Made by a program: the position numbers and the translations under genes. This document shows, piece after piece, positions 53,488-60,465 of a stretch of DNA of 64,000 nucleotides. The number at the start of each line of letters is the position of its first letter. The stretch's first letter is position 1. Origin of the DNA: Colimorpha sp045222295 (GTDB lineage Bacteria > Bacteroidota > Bacteroidia > Bacteroidales > P3); NCBI GenBank assembly GCA_045222295.1, contig JBGUXP010000003.1, positions 186,001 to 250,000 on the forward strand, written 5' to 3'. The notes beneath the pieces are model-generated. The model was not told where the DNA came from and made no database searches. It saw only the letters and a list, made by a program, of their open reading frames with translations.

Positions 53488-54657
53488 CTATATTTTCGGT
53501 TCGTCAAAATCAAAGGTAATTTCCTGCGACTTGTTTTCTCTCTGCACCGTGAGGGTAACGCTTGTCATCTCGTCAAAGGCATTCCACATCTCTTTGAAAT
53601 CAATCTCTTTCACACTGCGGCCGTTGATGGCGATGATATGATCTCCACCTCTCAATCCGGCCTTCTCAGCATTTGATTCTTCGTAGAGGCAGTTGACCAC
53701 CCAACAACCAAGCGTGCGACTGCGATCGGTAAGACTGAATCCCAGCACAGGACTCTTAAACGGCTCTTCAAACTTCACATTAGGTCTCAGGTAAAGGCGT
53801 TTGTCTGGAAGGTCAAGAATCATATCAAAGCGCTCCCAGAAGTCGTTACCAATCAGTGCTATATACTCTCTACTGGAGAGGGCCCCACTACTATTCTTGC
53901 TGTAATCCACCGTAATATCGTTCAACATATAGCCTCCTACCGATGCACTTTTTGCCCTAAAGTCACAGCCAAAGGATTCTCCTCCGATACCACCAACAGT
54001 AAAGGTATATGGCATCTGGGGAGTGATATCCTTTAGTCCATATTGTTCAGCCACACCGCTTGTAAAATCCACCGTACCTCCGTTTCCAAGGTCCATCAAT
54101 CCCTCGCCCTCTATCGTCTTCCCCTCGCTGACAACCACTTTCAGGGGTACATAAATGCGGTGGTTCTCATACCGTATAGGTATAGAAGAATACCCACTGG
54201 TATCTCCCACCCTATCACCAAACCCCATCTGCTCACCCACATAGTCAATCGTAATAACCTTTCCTCCCATATTGTCAATACCCAAGATACCGTCGGCTTG
54301 GTCACCCAAGACTGGCTTCAACTGCACGATGGGAGAATACTTGCTCTGATACTCCTTACCTGCAATGGTATAGGTCAACTCGCCCACAATAATCCGCACC
54401 GTCTCCTGACCGTTGCCAGTACCTCCCATTTTGGCCTGTCCCACATTCTTGTAATTGTGCTTTGTCTCAGCAATGTAGGTACTGTCCATACAGGTGTATG
54501 GCGAGCCCGTATCAAATGCCAATAATGCCGGATAACCATTGATCTGAGACTCCAAATAGAGATGTCCAAAATAAGTAATCCTCACCATCATCTGCTGTCC
54601 CGCAACAGGGCCTAGTGAAAGCACAATGGCAATCAAAACTAATAACAATTTTTTCAT
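53488..54657 (-). CDS. Secreted retropepsin-like aspartyl protease with PDZ domain
   Basis: 389 residues with signal peptide (MKKLLLVLIAIVLSLGPVAGQ). The first lobe carries the catalytic motif AFDTGSPYT (D49). The second lobe reads GLMDLGNGGTVDF, where the usual DTG is D189-L190-G191. A PDZ domain covers about 295-389 (LGCWVVNCLYEESNAEKAGLRGGDHIIAINGRSVKEID). Two-lobed aspartyl-protease/PDZ proteins are frequent in Bacteroidota envelopes; substrates are unknown. The T-to-L change in the second site may reduce or abolish activity. Confidence 0.83.
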   Translation of the reverse strand: MKKLLLVLIAIVLSLGPVAGQQMMVRITYFGHLYLESQINGYPALLAFDTGSPYTCMDSTYIAETKHNYKNVGQAKMGGTGNGQETVRIIVGELTYTIAGKEYQSKYSPIVQLKPVLGDQADGILGIDNMGGKVITIDYVGEQMGFGDRVGDTSGYSSIPIRYENHRIYVPLKVVVSEGKTIEGEGLMDLGNGGTVDFTSGVAEQYGLKDITPQMPYTFTVGGIGGESFGCDFRAKSASVGGYMLNDITVDYSKNSSGALSSREYIALIGNDFWERFDMILDLPDKRLYLRPNVKFEEPFKSPVLGFSLTDRSRTLGCWVVNCLYEESNAEKAGLRGGDHIIAINGRSVKEIDFKEMWNAFDEMTSVTLTVQRENKSQEITFDFDEPKI

Positions 54658-54703
54658 ATTATTATTAACGCACGAGCAATATTATTATTATTGCGATATA
54701 AAT

Positions 54704-54737
54704 AAAAAAGGCCGACGCAAATCGCGTCAGCCTTTTT
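54704..54737 (-). terminator. Terminator after the small membrane protein
   Basis: AAAAGGC-GACGC/GCGTC-GCCTTTT with one mismatch and a 5-nt loop, followed on the minus strand by TTTTTTATTTAT. About 32 bases after the stop at 54769. Confidence 0.8.
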
Positions 54738-54768
54738 GTGGTAAATTCAAAAAAATGTTTCAAATGAT

Positions 54769-54864
54769 TCATGAGGCCACCAACGTGACAATCCCGTAGG
54801 CTACCAGTCCCACCCCCAGCATCGCTAAGAATGCCAAAATCGATATGTAAACTTTCCGTTTCAT
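54769..54864 (-). CDS. 31-residue single-helix membrane protein
   Basis: The frame ATG AAA CGG AAA GTT ... TCA TGA encodes a protein that starts MKRKVYISILAFLAMLGVGL and ends VAYGIVTLVAS: a positive start and one hydrophobic helix of about 24 residues. It begins 23 bases after the stop of the methyltransferase-like gene, on the same strand, and a good terminator follows. The setting supports a real small gene. Function unknown. Confidence 0.55.
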   Translation of the reverse strand: MKRKVYISILAFLAMLGVGLVAYGIVTLVAS

Positions 54865-54887
54865 GATATGAATGTTTTATTCGTCGT

Positions 54888-55457
54888 TTAAACCATTTCG
54901 AACAGCACCGAAGCTGTCTTTGCCCGGAGGCGTCGTAGCATGGGGATGCGCCGCGCCAGAGGCGACAACGGACGTCCACGGTTGGCCAGTCGGTCCCAGC
55001 TGTTCATTGGCTCCTCCTCCCACAGCTCCGTCTCCACTTCACGGAAGCCCTGATGTCTGCACTCCTCCTTCAAGGCCTCCAGCGTCGCGCCGCCATCCTG
55101 CAGGCTCACCACCACCATGAGGCTGCCGCCGGCGAGCAGCAAGCCGTTGATATGACGAATCAACCAGGGCAGTTCGCCCTCGTCGAGGTGCTCGGCGACG
55201 TAATACACCGCCACCAGGCTGTACTTGAGGAGTCCCGTCTCTGACAATCCGTTCAATCCGGGCACCTCGCGGAAGGGGACCGTGTGACCCAGCGCGTTGC
55301 CGAGGCGTTGCTTGCCCTCGTAGCCGAACGCCACCGCCAGCATACTCCCCTCGCGGGGGAAGGCCCGGCAGCAGCGCATCCTCCGCAGGTATCCTTCGCA
55401 GGTGTTCCCGTCGATATCCGCCAGGATCAGTTTGTCGTCATTTCTTTCGTGTCTCAT
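54888..55457 (-). CDS. Possible SAM-methyltransferase-like protein
   Basis: 189 residues. No domain is clearly recognised, but the stretch LKYSLVAVYYVAEHLDEGELPWLIRHINGLLLAGGSLMVVVSLQDGG looks like motifs IV to VI of a class I methyltransferase. The glycine-rich SAM loop is not visible (MLAVAFGYEGKQ stands in its place). The N-terminus has a Cys pair (RMRCCRAF), and the C-terminus is Arg-rich. Its promoter (TAATTTTG at 55482-55489) lies next to three 21-bp-spaced direct repeats, so it is probably controlled by a nearby regulator, most simply the AraC-type protein at 55749-57434. Confidence 0.55.
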   Translation of the reverse strand: MRHERNDDKLILADIDGNTCEGYLRRMRCCRAFPREGSMLAVAFGYEGKQRLGNALGHTVPFREVPGLNGLSETGLLKYSLVAVYYVAEHLDEGELPWLIRHINGLLLAGGSLMVVVSLQDGGATLEALKEECRHQGFREVETELWEEEPMNSWDRLANRGRPLSPLARRIPMLRRLRAKTASVLFEMV

Positions 55458-55481
55458 AGAAATTGGATTTATTCATGTCGC

Positions 55482-55512
55482 AAAATTACAAACAAAAATC
55501 CGCCCGTGCAAG
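55482..55512 (-). promoter_or_regulatory. Promoter of the methyltransferase-like/small protein unit
   Basis: On the minus strand CTTG (55512-55509), 19 bp, TAATTTTG (55489-55482). The ATG is at 55457. The -33 box is 4 bases from the first operator repeat. Confidence 0.65.
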
Positions 55513-55516
55513 CGCG

Positions 55517-55575
55517 CAGACGAAGAATTATATGTTGCAGACGAAGAGTTATATCCGCCAGACGAAAAGTTATAT
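55517..55575. promoter_or_regulatory. Operator array: three 17-bp direct repeats at 21-bp spacing
   Basis: CAGACGAAGAATTATAT (55517-55533), CAGACGAAGAGTTATAT (55538-55554) and CAGACGAAAAGTTATAT (55559-55575). Unit-to-unit spacing is exactly 21 bp, two helical turns, so bound proteins would line up on one face. The array starts 4 bases upstream of the -33 box, the usual place for activator sites. Confidence 0.8.
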
Positions 55576-55620
55576 CGCTCCCCAGCCGGTCATACTGATT
55601 CCCAGCGATGTACAAAACTG

Positions 55621-55637
55621 ATATAACTTTCTGTCTG
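55621..55637. promoter_or_regulatory. Inverted fourth copy of the operator repeat
   Basis: The reverse complement reads CAGACAGAAAGTTATAT, 15 of 17 matches to the third repeat. It is centred 62 bp from that copy, close to three times 21. Confidence 0.7.
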
Positions 55638-55748
55638 ACGGCCAAAAGGGGCCTTTTCAGGCGCGAAACCACCCCTTTTCACCCCCTAAAACAGACAAAA
55701 ATCGCCGGCACAAAAGTACCGGCGATAAGGGTCAAAATCAAACACAAA

Positions 55749-57434
55749 TTACATGGGGCTGTCTTTCTGCTCGCGGAACTCGGTGGGGGTGATGGTGAAA
55801 CGCTGCTTGAAGTTGCGGGCGAAGACGGTGTAAGAGCCGTAGCCGCTGGCGGTGGCGACTTCGGTGATGCTCATCTCAGGATTCTCGACGAGGAGCTTGG
55901 CGCTGTGCTGCAGACGAGCCTCGTTCAGGAAGTTCTTCAGCGTGCCGTAGCGGCTTCCTTGGGCGAAGGCGGCACCGAGGCGCTCCTTCGACAGCTGGAA
56001 GCGGTTCTGCAGCAGCTGACGGTCGCACGCCGGATCGGCATACATCTTCTCCTCCAATATGATACGGCGGAGGAACTCGTATAACTGGCCGTCGGAGAGC
56101 GATTCTATTGTTGATACGTTGATAAGTTTATCCGTTGATATGTTGTCGTCGGAACTTATCAACTTATCATCATTCAACTTATCAACCATTGAAAGGTATT
56201 TCTCCTCGTATTCAATCCTTTCGGCAATCTCGTTCGAGAGCACGGCGTTCTTCTTTCGGATGTCCCTCAGCTGTCGTAGCAACAAGATGATGAAGCCGAC
56301 CACTATGAGCACTATGAGACCTAGGAAGAGGGCGATGATGCTCACACGTCTGCCGGCATCCCGTTCCTGCTCGAGGGCCAGCTGCTGCTCCTGCTCGTGG
56401 TAGCGGGCAGCATACTCCTGCGCGGTAGCCATGCGCTCGGCATCGTTGAGACTGCGTTGCAACTCGATATAACGTTGGAAATAGCTGCCCATCAGCTGGA
56501 GCTTCCCGTGGGCACGGGCGGCTATGGCACGATTGTAGAGCGAGATAGCGTAGTCGCGGTGCAGCGTGTCGGCTCCCCAGACGCTGTCCAATTCATCGTA
56601 GAAAGTCAGCATCTTGTCGTACATGCCCATCTGACACCAGGTAGAGGAGATAATCTTACGACCGCCGAAGGTGCGGCTATAAGCCGTCTGTTCAAAACGA
56701 CGCATGGTCTCACGGGCTTTATCGAGCTGGTTGATTTTGGCGTAGGCCTGGGTCATGAAGGCGTAGGCCTGGCCGGTGTAGAAATCGATGTAGCCAGGCC
56801 TCCGCTCATCGGTGGGCAGACGTTCGCTGCCGTCAGAATAGTCGGCGGGATTACGGCCAAAGTCGTCCAATTTCGCAACTATTTGTTCGCCTAGAGGGAC
56901 AATCTCTCCAAAGCGTTCGAGGTCGTCGAGGACATGTATCTTGCTCTTTATGGCGCGGATACAGGCATCCATCTCGGTGAAGCGGTGCACGCGGTCGAGC
57001 TGCTCGATGGCGTCGTCCATCTTGGCGAAACCCTCGTCGGTGCGCCCCATGCGGATGAGGGCTCCGCCCAGCTCCGCCTGAGCCACCAAAGCCTTGGTCT
57101 CCTCGCCCAGCTGGCGACATACCTCTATATACCGTGTCCCATAGTTCAGCGCGTTCTCGTCGTTCTGCCGCAGGCGCGACACATAGACCAACTGTCCAAG
57201 TACATCGGCCTGCTGCTCGAGGGAGAGATTCTCCTGCCGCATGAGCTGTTCGAGGATGATGCGAGTCGAGTCCAGGTTTCCCTCCTGCTCACTGCTGAAG
57301 GCCTTGGCGCGCGCCAGTTCGGCAGCAAACAGCGAGTCGGCGTGTTGCTGGTCGCGCTCGTTTTCACGTCCACCACAACCAACAGCGAGAACCGCTATAA
57401 CTATGTATAGTATAAAATGTTGTACTTTCTTCAT
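55749..57434 (-). CDS. Membrane-anchored TPR sensor with AraC-type DNA-binding domain
   Basis: 561 residues from the ATG at 57434, supported by a -7 box at 57464-57471. N-terminus with a lipobox-like LAVGC (Cys 20), then a TPR-like helical region (about 30-345). One membrane helix lies near 350-372 (VSIIALFLGLIVLIVVGFIILLL). A coiled-coil follows (KKNAVLSNEIAERIEYEEKYLS), then a low-complexity linker rich in DKLI/DDNI coded by 8-bp repeats, and a C-terminal AraC (HTH_18) domain ending with SITEVATASGYGSYTVFARNFKQRFTITPTEFRE. TPRs would sense outside the cytoplasm and the HTH bind DNA inside. The operator array lies directly downstream. Confidence 0.9.
   Translation of the reverse strand: MKKVQHFILYIVIAVLAVGCGGRENERDQQHADSLFAAELARAKAFSSEQEGNLDSTRIILEQLMRQENLSLEQQADVLGQLVYVSRLRQNDENALNYGTRYIEVCRQLGEETKALVAQAELGGALIRMGRTDEGFAKMDDAIEQLDRVHRFTEMDACIRAIKSKIHVLDDLERFGEIVPLGEQIVAKLDDFGRNPADYSDGSERLPTDERRPGYIDFYTGQAYAFMTQAYAKINQLDKARETMRRFEQTAYSRTFGGRKIISSTWCQMGMYDKMLTFYDELDSVWGADTLHRDYAISLYNRAIAARAHGKLQLMGSYFQRYIELQRSLNDAERMATAQEYAARYHEQEQQLALEQERDAGRRVSIIALFLGLIVLIVVGFIILLLRQLRDIRKKNAVLSNEIAERIEYEEKYLSMVDKLNDDKLISSDDNISTDKLINVSTIESLSDGQLYEFLRRIILEEKMYADPACDRQLLQNRFQLSKERLGAAFAQGSRYGTLKNFLNEARLQHSAKLLVENPEMSITEVATASGYGSYTVFARNFKQRFTITPTEFREQKDSPM
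56110..56195 (-). repeat. In-frame 8-bp tandem repeat in the regulator linker
   Basis: Plus-strand view: GTTGATAC, GTTGATAA, GTTTATCC, GTTGATAT, GTTG, then mirrored CTTATCAA, CTTATCAT, CTTATCAA units to 56195. The two halves are inverted relative to each other. It encodes the Asp/Asn/Leu/Ile-rich linker before the HTH. Confidence 0.85.
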
Positions 57435-57463
57435 AAGCCCGTTCAAAGAAACGAAACTAACTG

Positions 57464-57495
57464 CAAAGATACAATAATTAAGCGAAATGGCAGAA
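57464..57495 (-). promoter_or_regulatory. Promoter of the TPR-AraC regulator
   Basis: On the minus strand TTCTG (57495-57491), 19 bp, TATCTTTG (57471-57464), 29 bases before the ATG at 57434. Confidence 0.65.
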
Positions 57496-57540
57496 TTTTT
57501 TTTGACAAAACAAGCATTTATCACGATGGGCCAGAACATA

Positions 57541-57575
57541 CAAATAAGAAAAGAGGCACCCCGGAGGGTACCTCT
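57541..57575 (-). terminator. Terminator after rplY
   Basis: AGAGGCACCC/GGGTACCTCT (one mismatch), loop CGGA, then TTTCTTATTTG on the minus strand. Confidence 0.7.
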
Positions 57576-57602
57576 CTTATCGTGTTTTGTCCGTTGTCGA
57601 AC

Positions 57603-58190
57603 TTACTCGGCAGCGGCTTCGCCTTCACCTTCGCCGGCAGTGGCGCTGGCACGGGTGCTGAGGACGTTGACAACCTCAGCGCTCTTCGGGTTGAGGATGC
57701 TGTAGTTCTCACAGGCGATGTCCTGAACGCGGATGCGCTGGTTGACATCGAGGTTGGTGATGTCGAGGAGCACCTCGCTGGGCATGTTGGCAGGAATAGC
57801 CTTCACGTTGAGGCGTTTCTGCTTGTAAGCCAGCTTGCCGCCCTTCATGACACCCTTGCTGGTGCCAGTGGTGTGGACGGGGATAGACATCACGACGGGT
57901 TTGTCGTCGGTCAGCTCATAGAAGTCAGCGTGATAGACGATCTCGGTCACAGGGTGGAAGTCGATGTCTTTCAGCATGGCCATGTGCTCAACACCATTGA
58001 TGGTGATTTTCTGGAAGCAGGGCTCGGGGTTGAACAGAATACGCTGGAAGGCGGTCTGATCAACACTGAACAGAATCTGTTCGCCTTTACCGTACATGAC
58101 ACAAGGCACTTTAGCGTCGCGACGCAGAGCCTTAGCATCCTTTTTCCCTACGTTCTCGCGGAGAGAACCGCTCATTGATACTACTCTCAT
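57603..58190 (-). CDS. rplY: 50S ribosomal protein L25 (CTC/TL5 form)
   Basis: 195 residues. Binds 5S rRNA. The N-terminal L25 domain reads GSLRENVGKKDAKALRRDAKVPCVMYGKGE, followed by the C-terminal beta domain of the long CTC form (FYELTDDKPVVMSIPVHTTGTSKGVMKGGKL). An acidic, Ala/Glu/Gly-rich tail (TAGEGEGEAAAE) ends it. An in-frame second Met (MSGSLREN, codon 6) could be the start. It lies 69 bases after prs on the same strand, the usual prs-rplY pairing, and has a terminator behind it. Confidence 0.95.
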   Translation of the reverse strand: MRVVSMSGSLRENVGKKDAKALRRDAKVPCVMYGKGEQILFSVDQTAFQRILFNPEPCFQKITINGVEHMAMLKDIDFHPVTEIVYHADFYELTDDKPVVMSIPVHTTGTSKGVMKGGKLAYKQKRLNVKAIPANMPSEVLLDITNLDVNQRIRVQDIACENYSILNPKSAEVVNVLSTRASATAGEGEGEAAAE

Positions 58191-58259
58191 TGTGTTTTGT
58201 TTTTTGTTGGTTAATAATAATATTGTTCGGTGGTGCGACCTTCAGGTTGCACACCTTGT

Positions 58260-59246
58260 TTATTCGTTCATTCTATGTATAACGCCCTTGTGGTGCAGGG
58301 TGGTCTCGTAGAGGTTATCGAGACTTTCGTAGTTGACCACGCGACGGATAGCCTCGGCAAGGAGCCAATCACAACTCAAGACATGAATCTTGCTGCTCTC
58401 GCGTTTCAGCGGGATGGTGTCGGCGACGACGAGCTCCTCAAGTTCGGAGGCTTCAACCTTCTCAATAGCCTGACCACTGAGGACAGGGTGAGTAATCATG
58501 GCACGCACACTTTTGGCACCGCTCTCTTTGATAATTCCGGCAGCCTTGCAGATGGTGGTACCAGTGTCGATAATGTCGTCTAGTAGGATGACGTGTTTGT
58601 CCTTCACATCTCCAATAAGACGCATCTCGCCAATCTCATTGGGCTTGTTCCGGTGCTTGTAGCAGATAACAAAGCTATTGTTGAGCGTCTTGGCATACAT
58701 ACCGGCACGTTTGCTGCCACCCATGTCAGGGCTGGCGAACATCACATCCTCAACGTCAAATTTTTCACGGATATAGGGCATGAAGAGGCTTGATCCGTAG
58801 AGGTGGTCGACGGGGATATTGAAGAAACCCTGTATCTGGTCGGCATGGAGGTCCATGGTGATGACGCGGTCAACACCTGCGGTCATAATCATGTCGGCGA
58901 TGAGCTTCGAGGCAATGGGCACATGGGGTTTGTCCTTGCGATCCTGACGCGCGAATCCATAATAAGGAATCACGGCAACAATCTTCTCGGCGGAAGCGCG
59001 CTTGGCAGCATCAATCATCATCAGCAACTCGAAGAGGTTGTCCGTCGGCGGGATAGTCGACTGGATGATAAAGACGATACCTCCGCGGATAGTCTCCTCG
59101 TAGGAGGGCTGAAATTCGCCGTCGGCATACTGGAAAACGGTGGAATTACCCAGCGGAATGCCATAAATTTCCGCCACGCGGCGTGCTAGATTCTCGGTGG
59201 CACGGCCGGCAAAAATAAAGACCTTGTCAGAACGCATATCGCTCAT
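58260..59246 (-). CDS. prs: Ribose-phosphate pyrophosphokinase
   Basis: 328 residues. Makes PRPP from ribose-5-phosphate and ATP for nucleotide, His and Trp synthesis. Motifs: FQYADGEFQPSYEETIRG, IPYYGFARQDRKDKPHVPI (ATP loop), ITMDLHADQIQGFF, and the PRPP loop VILLDDIIDTGTTICKAA. Slightly longer than the usual 310-320. A complete promoter is at 59312-59343. rplY is downstream in the same unit. Confidence 0.96.
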   Translation of the reverse strand: MSDMRSDKVFIFAGRATENLARRVAEIYGIPLGNSTVFQYADGEFQPSYEETIRGGIVFIIQSTIPPTDNLFELLMMIDAAKRASAEKIVAVIPYYGFARQDRKDKPHVPIASKLIADMIMTAGVDRVITMDLHADQIQGFFNIPVDHLYGSSLFMPYIREKFDVEDVMFASPDMGGSKRAGMYAKTLNNSFVICYKHRNKPNEIGEMRLIGDVKDKHVILLDDIIDTGTTICKAAGIIKESGAKSVRAMITHPVLSGQAIEKVEASELEELVVADTIPLKRESSKIHVLSCDWLLAEAIRRVVNYESLDNLYETTLHHKGVIHRMNE

Positions 59247-59311
59247 TATTGTACTGATTTTTAATTGTATCGTTTATTTTTTTATTCAATCTTAATGACT
59301 GAAAACGAATG

Positions 59312-59343
59312 CAAAAATACACAAAAAAATCGGTCTGGCAAAA
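59312..59343 (-). promoter_or_regulatory. Full Bacteroidota promoter for prs-rplY
   Basis: On the minus strand TTTTG (59343-59339), 19 bp, TATTTTTG (59319-59312). It is back-to-back with the tRNA-Leu promoter. Confidence 0.8.
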
Positions 59344-59372
59344 AAATATTTTCCCATATCAAAAAAAGTGTG

Positions 59373-59380
59373 TACTTTTG
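59373..59380 (+). promoter_or_regulatory. -7 box for tRNA-Leu
   Basis: TACTTTTG followed by CACCCG; the tRNA starts 26 bases later. The -33 region (TTTTC at 59349-59353) has 19-bp spacing. Confidence 0.7.
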
Positions 59381-59406
59381 CACCCGATTTCGATGAAAGA
59401 AATCAT

Positions 59407-59492
59407 GCCCTGGTGGTGGAATGGTAGACACGGTAGACTCAAAATCTGCTGCTCGCAAGGGCGTGAGGGTTCAAGTCCCTCCCGGGGTACCA
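59407..59492 (+). tRNA. tRNA-Leu (anticodon CAA)
   Basis: 86 bases with a long variable arm (TGCTGCTCGCAAGGGCGTG region). Acceptor GCCCTGG pairs with CCGGGGT, including two G-T pairs. The anticodon stem GTAGA/TCTGC encloses CTCAAAA, anticodon CAA for UUG codons. The T arm is GAGGGTTCAAGTCCCTC. The 3' CCA is encoded (59490-59492), unlike the Ser tRNA. Confidence 0.94.
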
Positions 59493-59495
59493 AAA

Positions 59496-59520
59496 AGCGC
59501 TGATAATTCAGCGCTCTTTT
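59496..59520 (+). terminator. Terminator after tRNA-Leu
   Basis: AGCGCTGA/TCAGCGCT, 8-bp perfect stem, loop TAAT, then CTTTTAGTTTTTT. Confidence 0.85.
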
Positions 59521-59544
59521 AGTTTTTTATTAGAAGTAAGATTT

Positions 59545-60444
59545 ATGAAAAATACATTATTCCTCGTATTGACGATACTGCTGTTCGCCGCTTGCAAAAA
59601 CAACGAGAATAAGCCACAGACGCTCAATGAGGTTGAGTCGCAGTTTGTCACCATCAACGACAGCATCCAAATTCATTATAAAATATGGAATAGCACCTCA
59701 GAACCAAAGGCAAAGACACTCTGTTTTATCCACGGTTTCGGCTGCGACATGAACACCTGGGAAAAGCAATTTGAGGCTTTCCGTGATGATAACATGCAAC
59801 TCCTCTTCATCGACTTGCCGGGCTATGGAAAGAGCGACAAGCCGCATGTGGATTACACTTTCAATTTCTTTACCCGTGCCATCGACGAGGTGCTCAATGC
59901 GAATGGCATCAAAGATGCCCTCTTTGTGGGGCACAGCCTCGGGACACCCGTGTGCCGCCACACATTGATGACTACCAATCATGGTGGCGCTTTAGCGGAT
60001 ATCGACGGCGTCTATTGCTTTTACGATGGCACCGAAACCCAAGAATATGTGGAGGCTATCAACCAGTTTGGCCATGCTTTTGATGGTCCTGATTGCCGCG
60101 AGGTAATCAAAGGATTCGTCACATCGCTTGCCGGCAAAGACACACCCCAATGGGTGACCGACTATGCAATGTCGGTGATGCCCGAAACACCGCAATATGT
60201 AGCCTCCAGCACCATGCAGCACCTTGTGGAACCGCAGTGGTGGCCCGCAACCCAACTCACCCTCCCTGTGATGGTCATCTGCACACAGAACAGCGGCTTA
60301 GAGCCCGACAATGAGCAAAAAATGGAAGGTCTCTACCCCACCCTAAATTACACCGAACTAACCACCTGCGGTCACTTCATCCACATGGAACAGGCCGAGA
60401 TGTTTAATGAAAAGTTGAAGGAATTTTATTTAACAACATTATAA
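59545..60444 (+). CDS. Alpha/beta-hydrolase lipoprotein
   Basis: 299 residues with lipoprotein signal, lipobox LFAAC (Cys 17). The alpha/beta-hydrolase fold is clear: CFIHGFGCDMNTWEKQ (oxyanion hole), LLFIDLPGYGKSDKP, the nucleophile elbow VGHSLGTP (S131), and TCGHFIHMEQ with the catalytic His near the end. An acid residue is probably in the TQNSGLEPDN region. The substrate is unknown; esterase or peptidase-like activity in the envelope is likely. It follows the tRNA-Leu terminator by about 25 bases, and pyrG starts 21 bases after it. Confidence 0.88.
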   Translation: MKNTLFLVLTILLFAACKNNENKPQTLNEVESQFVTINDSIQIHYKIWNSTSEPKAKTLCFIHGFGCDMNTWEKQFEAFRDDNMQLLFIDLPGYGKSDKPHVDYTFNFFTRAIDEVLNANGIKDALFVGHSLGTPVCRHTLMTTNHGGALADIDGVYCFYDGTETQEYVEAINQFGHAFDGPDCREVIKGFVTSLAGKDTPQWVTDYAMSVMPETPQYVASSTMQHLVEPQWWPATQLTLPVMVICTQNSGLEPDNEQKMEGLYPTLNYTELTTCGHFIHMEQAEMFNEKLKEFYLTTL

Positions 60445-60465
60445 TATATTATTTTATCATTTTTT

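Noticed and set aside
55517..55575. Three direct repeats considered as a mini CRISPR
   Set aside because: Repeats are 17 bp with 4-bp gaps, too short for spacers, and no cas genes are present.
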